Shown: positions 14,469-14,988 of the stretch, piece by piece | How the letters are laid out: every line of letters starts with the position of its first letter | How positions within the stretch are numbered: position 1 is the stretch's first letter | NCBI GenBank assembly: GCA_964545475.1 | Contig: CAZJGG010000068.1 | Span: forward strand, 1-14,988 | Length of the DNA stretch: 14,988 nucleotides | Source: CAZJGG01 sp964545475 | GTDB lineage: Bacteria; Bacillota; Clostridia; Lachnospirales; JAISER01 | Direction of reading: 5' to 3' | Made by a program: the position numbers and the translations under genes | Notes under the pieces: model-generated | What the model was told of the DNA's origin: nothing | Seen by the model: only the letters and a program-made list of their open reading frames with translations | Database searches by the model: none

Positions 14469-14762
14469 TTAATTAAAATCCTTTTGCCATGGCCATGGGT
14501 CGTCTATCCAGTCAAATTCGTAATTTGCCGCAGAGCGAAATGAAGTTAACGGACCATATTGATTTTCGTATTCACATCTTGCGGCATTGGCTTTTTTAAG
14601 GATTTCATTATATTTTTCGATAGCTTCGCAGTCGCTTGGATGAGTGTCAAGATACAAGCCGATGTCAACCAGCATGAAGTCGAGGGCGGAAAGCGTCCAG
14701 AGCAGAGTTTCTCTGCTTCTGTCTGTTATAGACATACTTTTGATAAGAGAGCTTTTATACAT
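14469..14762 (-). CDS. cotJB: Spore coat protein CotJB
   Basis: The 97 residues carry the CotJB signature: LLWTLSALDFMLVDIGLYLD, then THPSDCEAIEKYNEILKKA, YENQYGPL, and the C-terminal DWIDDPWPWQKDFN. Length fits the family. The ATG at 14762 follows TTAGGAGGAAAAAAT. It begins 11 nt after cotJA and is followed by cotJC after 19 nt, so the operon order is the usual one. In B. subtilis the cotJ operon is transcribed by sigma-E in the mother cell and the product joins the inner coat. Intact here, although its partner cotJC is split. Confidence 0.95.
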   Translation of the reverse strand: MYKSSLIKSMSITDRSRETLLWTLSALDFMLVDIGLYLDTHPSDCEAIEKYNEILKKANAARCEYENQYGPLTSFRSAANYEFDWIDDPWPWQKDFN

Positions 14763-14773
14763 ATTTTTTCCTC

Positions 14774-14974
14774 CTAATCCGTATATTCACAATAATGCGG
14801 CTTATAAAGGCACGAGAACACAGTTCCTTTTATAAGAGCTTCCTCTGGAGAGAATAATTTAAATGTTGTTTGAAACGGGACATATGACCTGGCAAGCTCT
14901 TTTTCTCCCGCTTCATGGGAGTTTTTTTGTGAATAGCTTTTGAAATTTTGACTGGAATAATTAGAATAGTCCAC
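14774..14974 (-). CDS. cotJA: Spore coat associated protein CotJA
   Basis: The 66 residues have a polar N-terminus (MDYSNYSSQNFKSYSQ) followed by the conserved CotJA block ELARSYVPFQ, LFSPEEALIKGTVFSCLYKP. The start is a GTG at 14974, 8 nt after AGGAGG at the very edge of the window; no nearby ATG is better placed. CotJA is needed for CotJC assembly into the B. subtilis coat. The operon promoter lies outside the window. Confidence 0.93.
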   Translation of the reverse strand: MDYSNYSSQNFKSYSQKNSHEAGEKELARSYVPFQTTFKLFSPEEALIKGTVFSCLYKPHYCEYTD

Positions 14975-14988
14975 GGCAATTACCTCCT

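Overview
The window reads as a spore-forming, AT-rich member of the Bacillota, most likely an anaerobic Clostridia (CotJ spore-coat proteins, strong AGGAGG ribosome sites, YesM/YesN-type two-component system, CUT1-type sugar ABC transporter). Every supported gene lies on the minus strand. The family or genus cannot be named from the sequence alone.

The central observation is that the spore-coat gene cotJC is split by an integrated element of about 14.0 kb. At the right end are cotJA (GTG start, 14974), cotJB and the first 31 codons of cotJC, ending at ...EQYGG. At the left end (351 downwards) the reading frame resumes as GPDGELGASLRYLSQRF... Joining the two halves at a shared GGAC restores the CotJC frame. 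The element-side ends (14335-14355 and 354-374), put back together, give a 48-bp attP with 21-bp arms that are 18/21 symmetric around GGGGAC. This is what a large serine recombinase uses, and the element encodes one (12355-13824) next to attL. The layout is that of gene-intervening elements known in other sporulation genes, such as skin in sigK. Here the cargo is a sugar-utilisation operon rather than a prophage.

Layout along the minus strand, from high to low coordinates: cotJA, cotJB, cotJC 5' part, attL; a 0.3 kb leader with a sigma-E-like -10 box; a 55-residue basic protein; the serine recombinase and its terminator; an internal att-like site; a sensor histidine kinase and AraC-type response regulator overlapping by 4 nt; a promoter with two direct repeats; a lipoprotein sugar-binding protein, two permeases, a UroD-family protein, a GH36 alpha-galactosidase and a GH42 beta-galactosidase; a scrap of a second recombinase gene, two palindromic MITE-like repeats, and attR; then the cotJC 3' part, fused to an unidentified tail and a terminator.

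The cargo genes form a coherent pathway. The kinase senses an extracellular signal, the regulator probably activates the transporter operon, the binding protein and permeases import galactosyl oligosaccharides using an ATPase encoded elsewhere, and GH36 and GH42 remove alpha- and beta-linked galactose. A roughly 110-bp direct repeat and the recombinase scrap at both ends of the cargo suggest that the present element arose from two related elements in tandem. The cotJC 3' half is itself truncated after about 31 codons, so precise excision would restore the frame but not a full-length CotJC.
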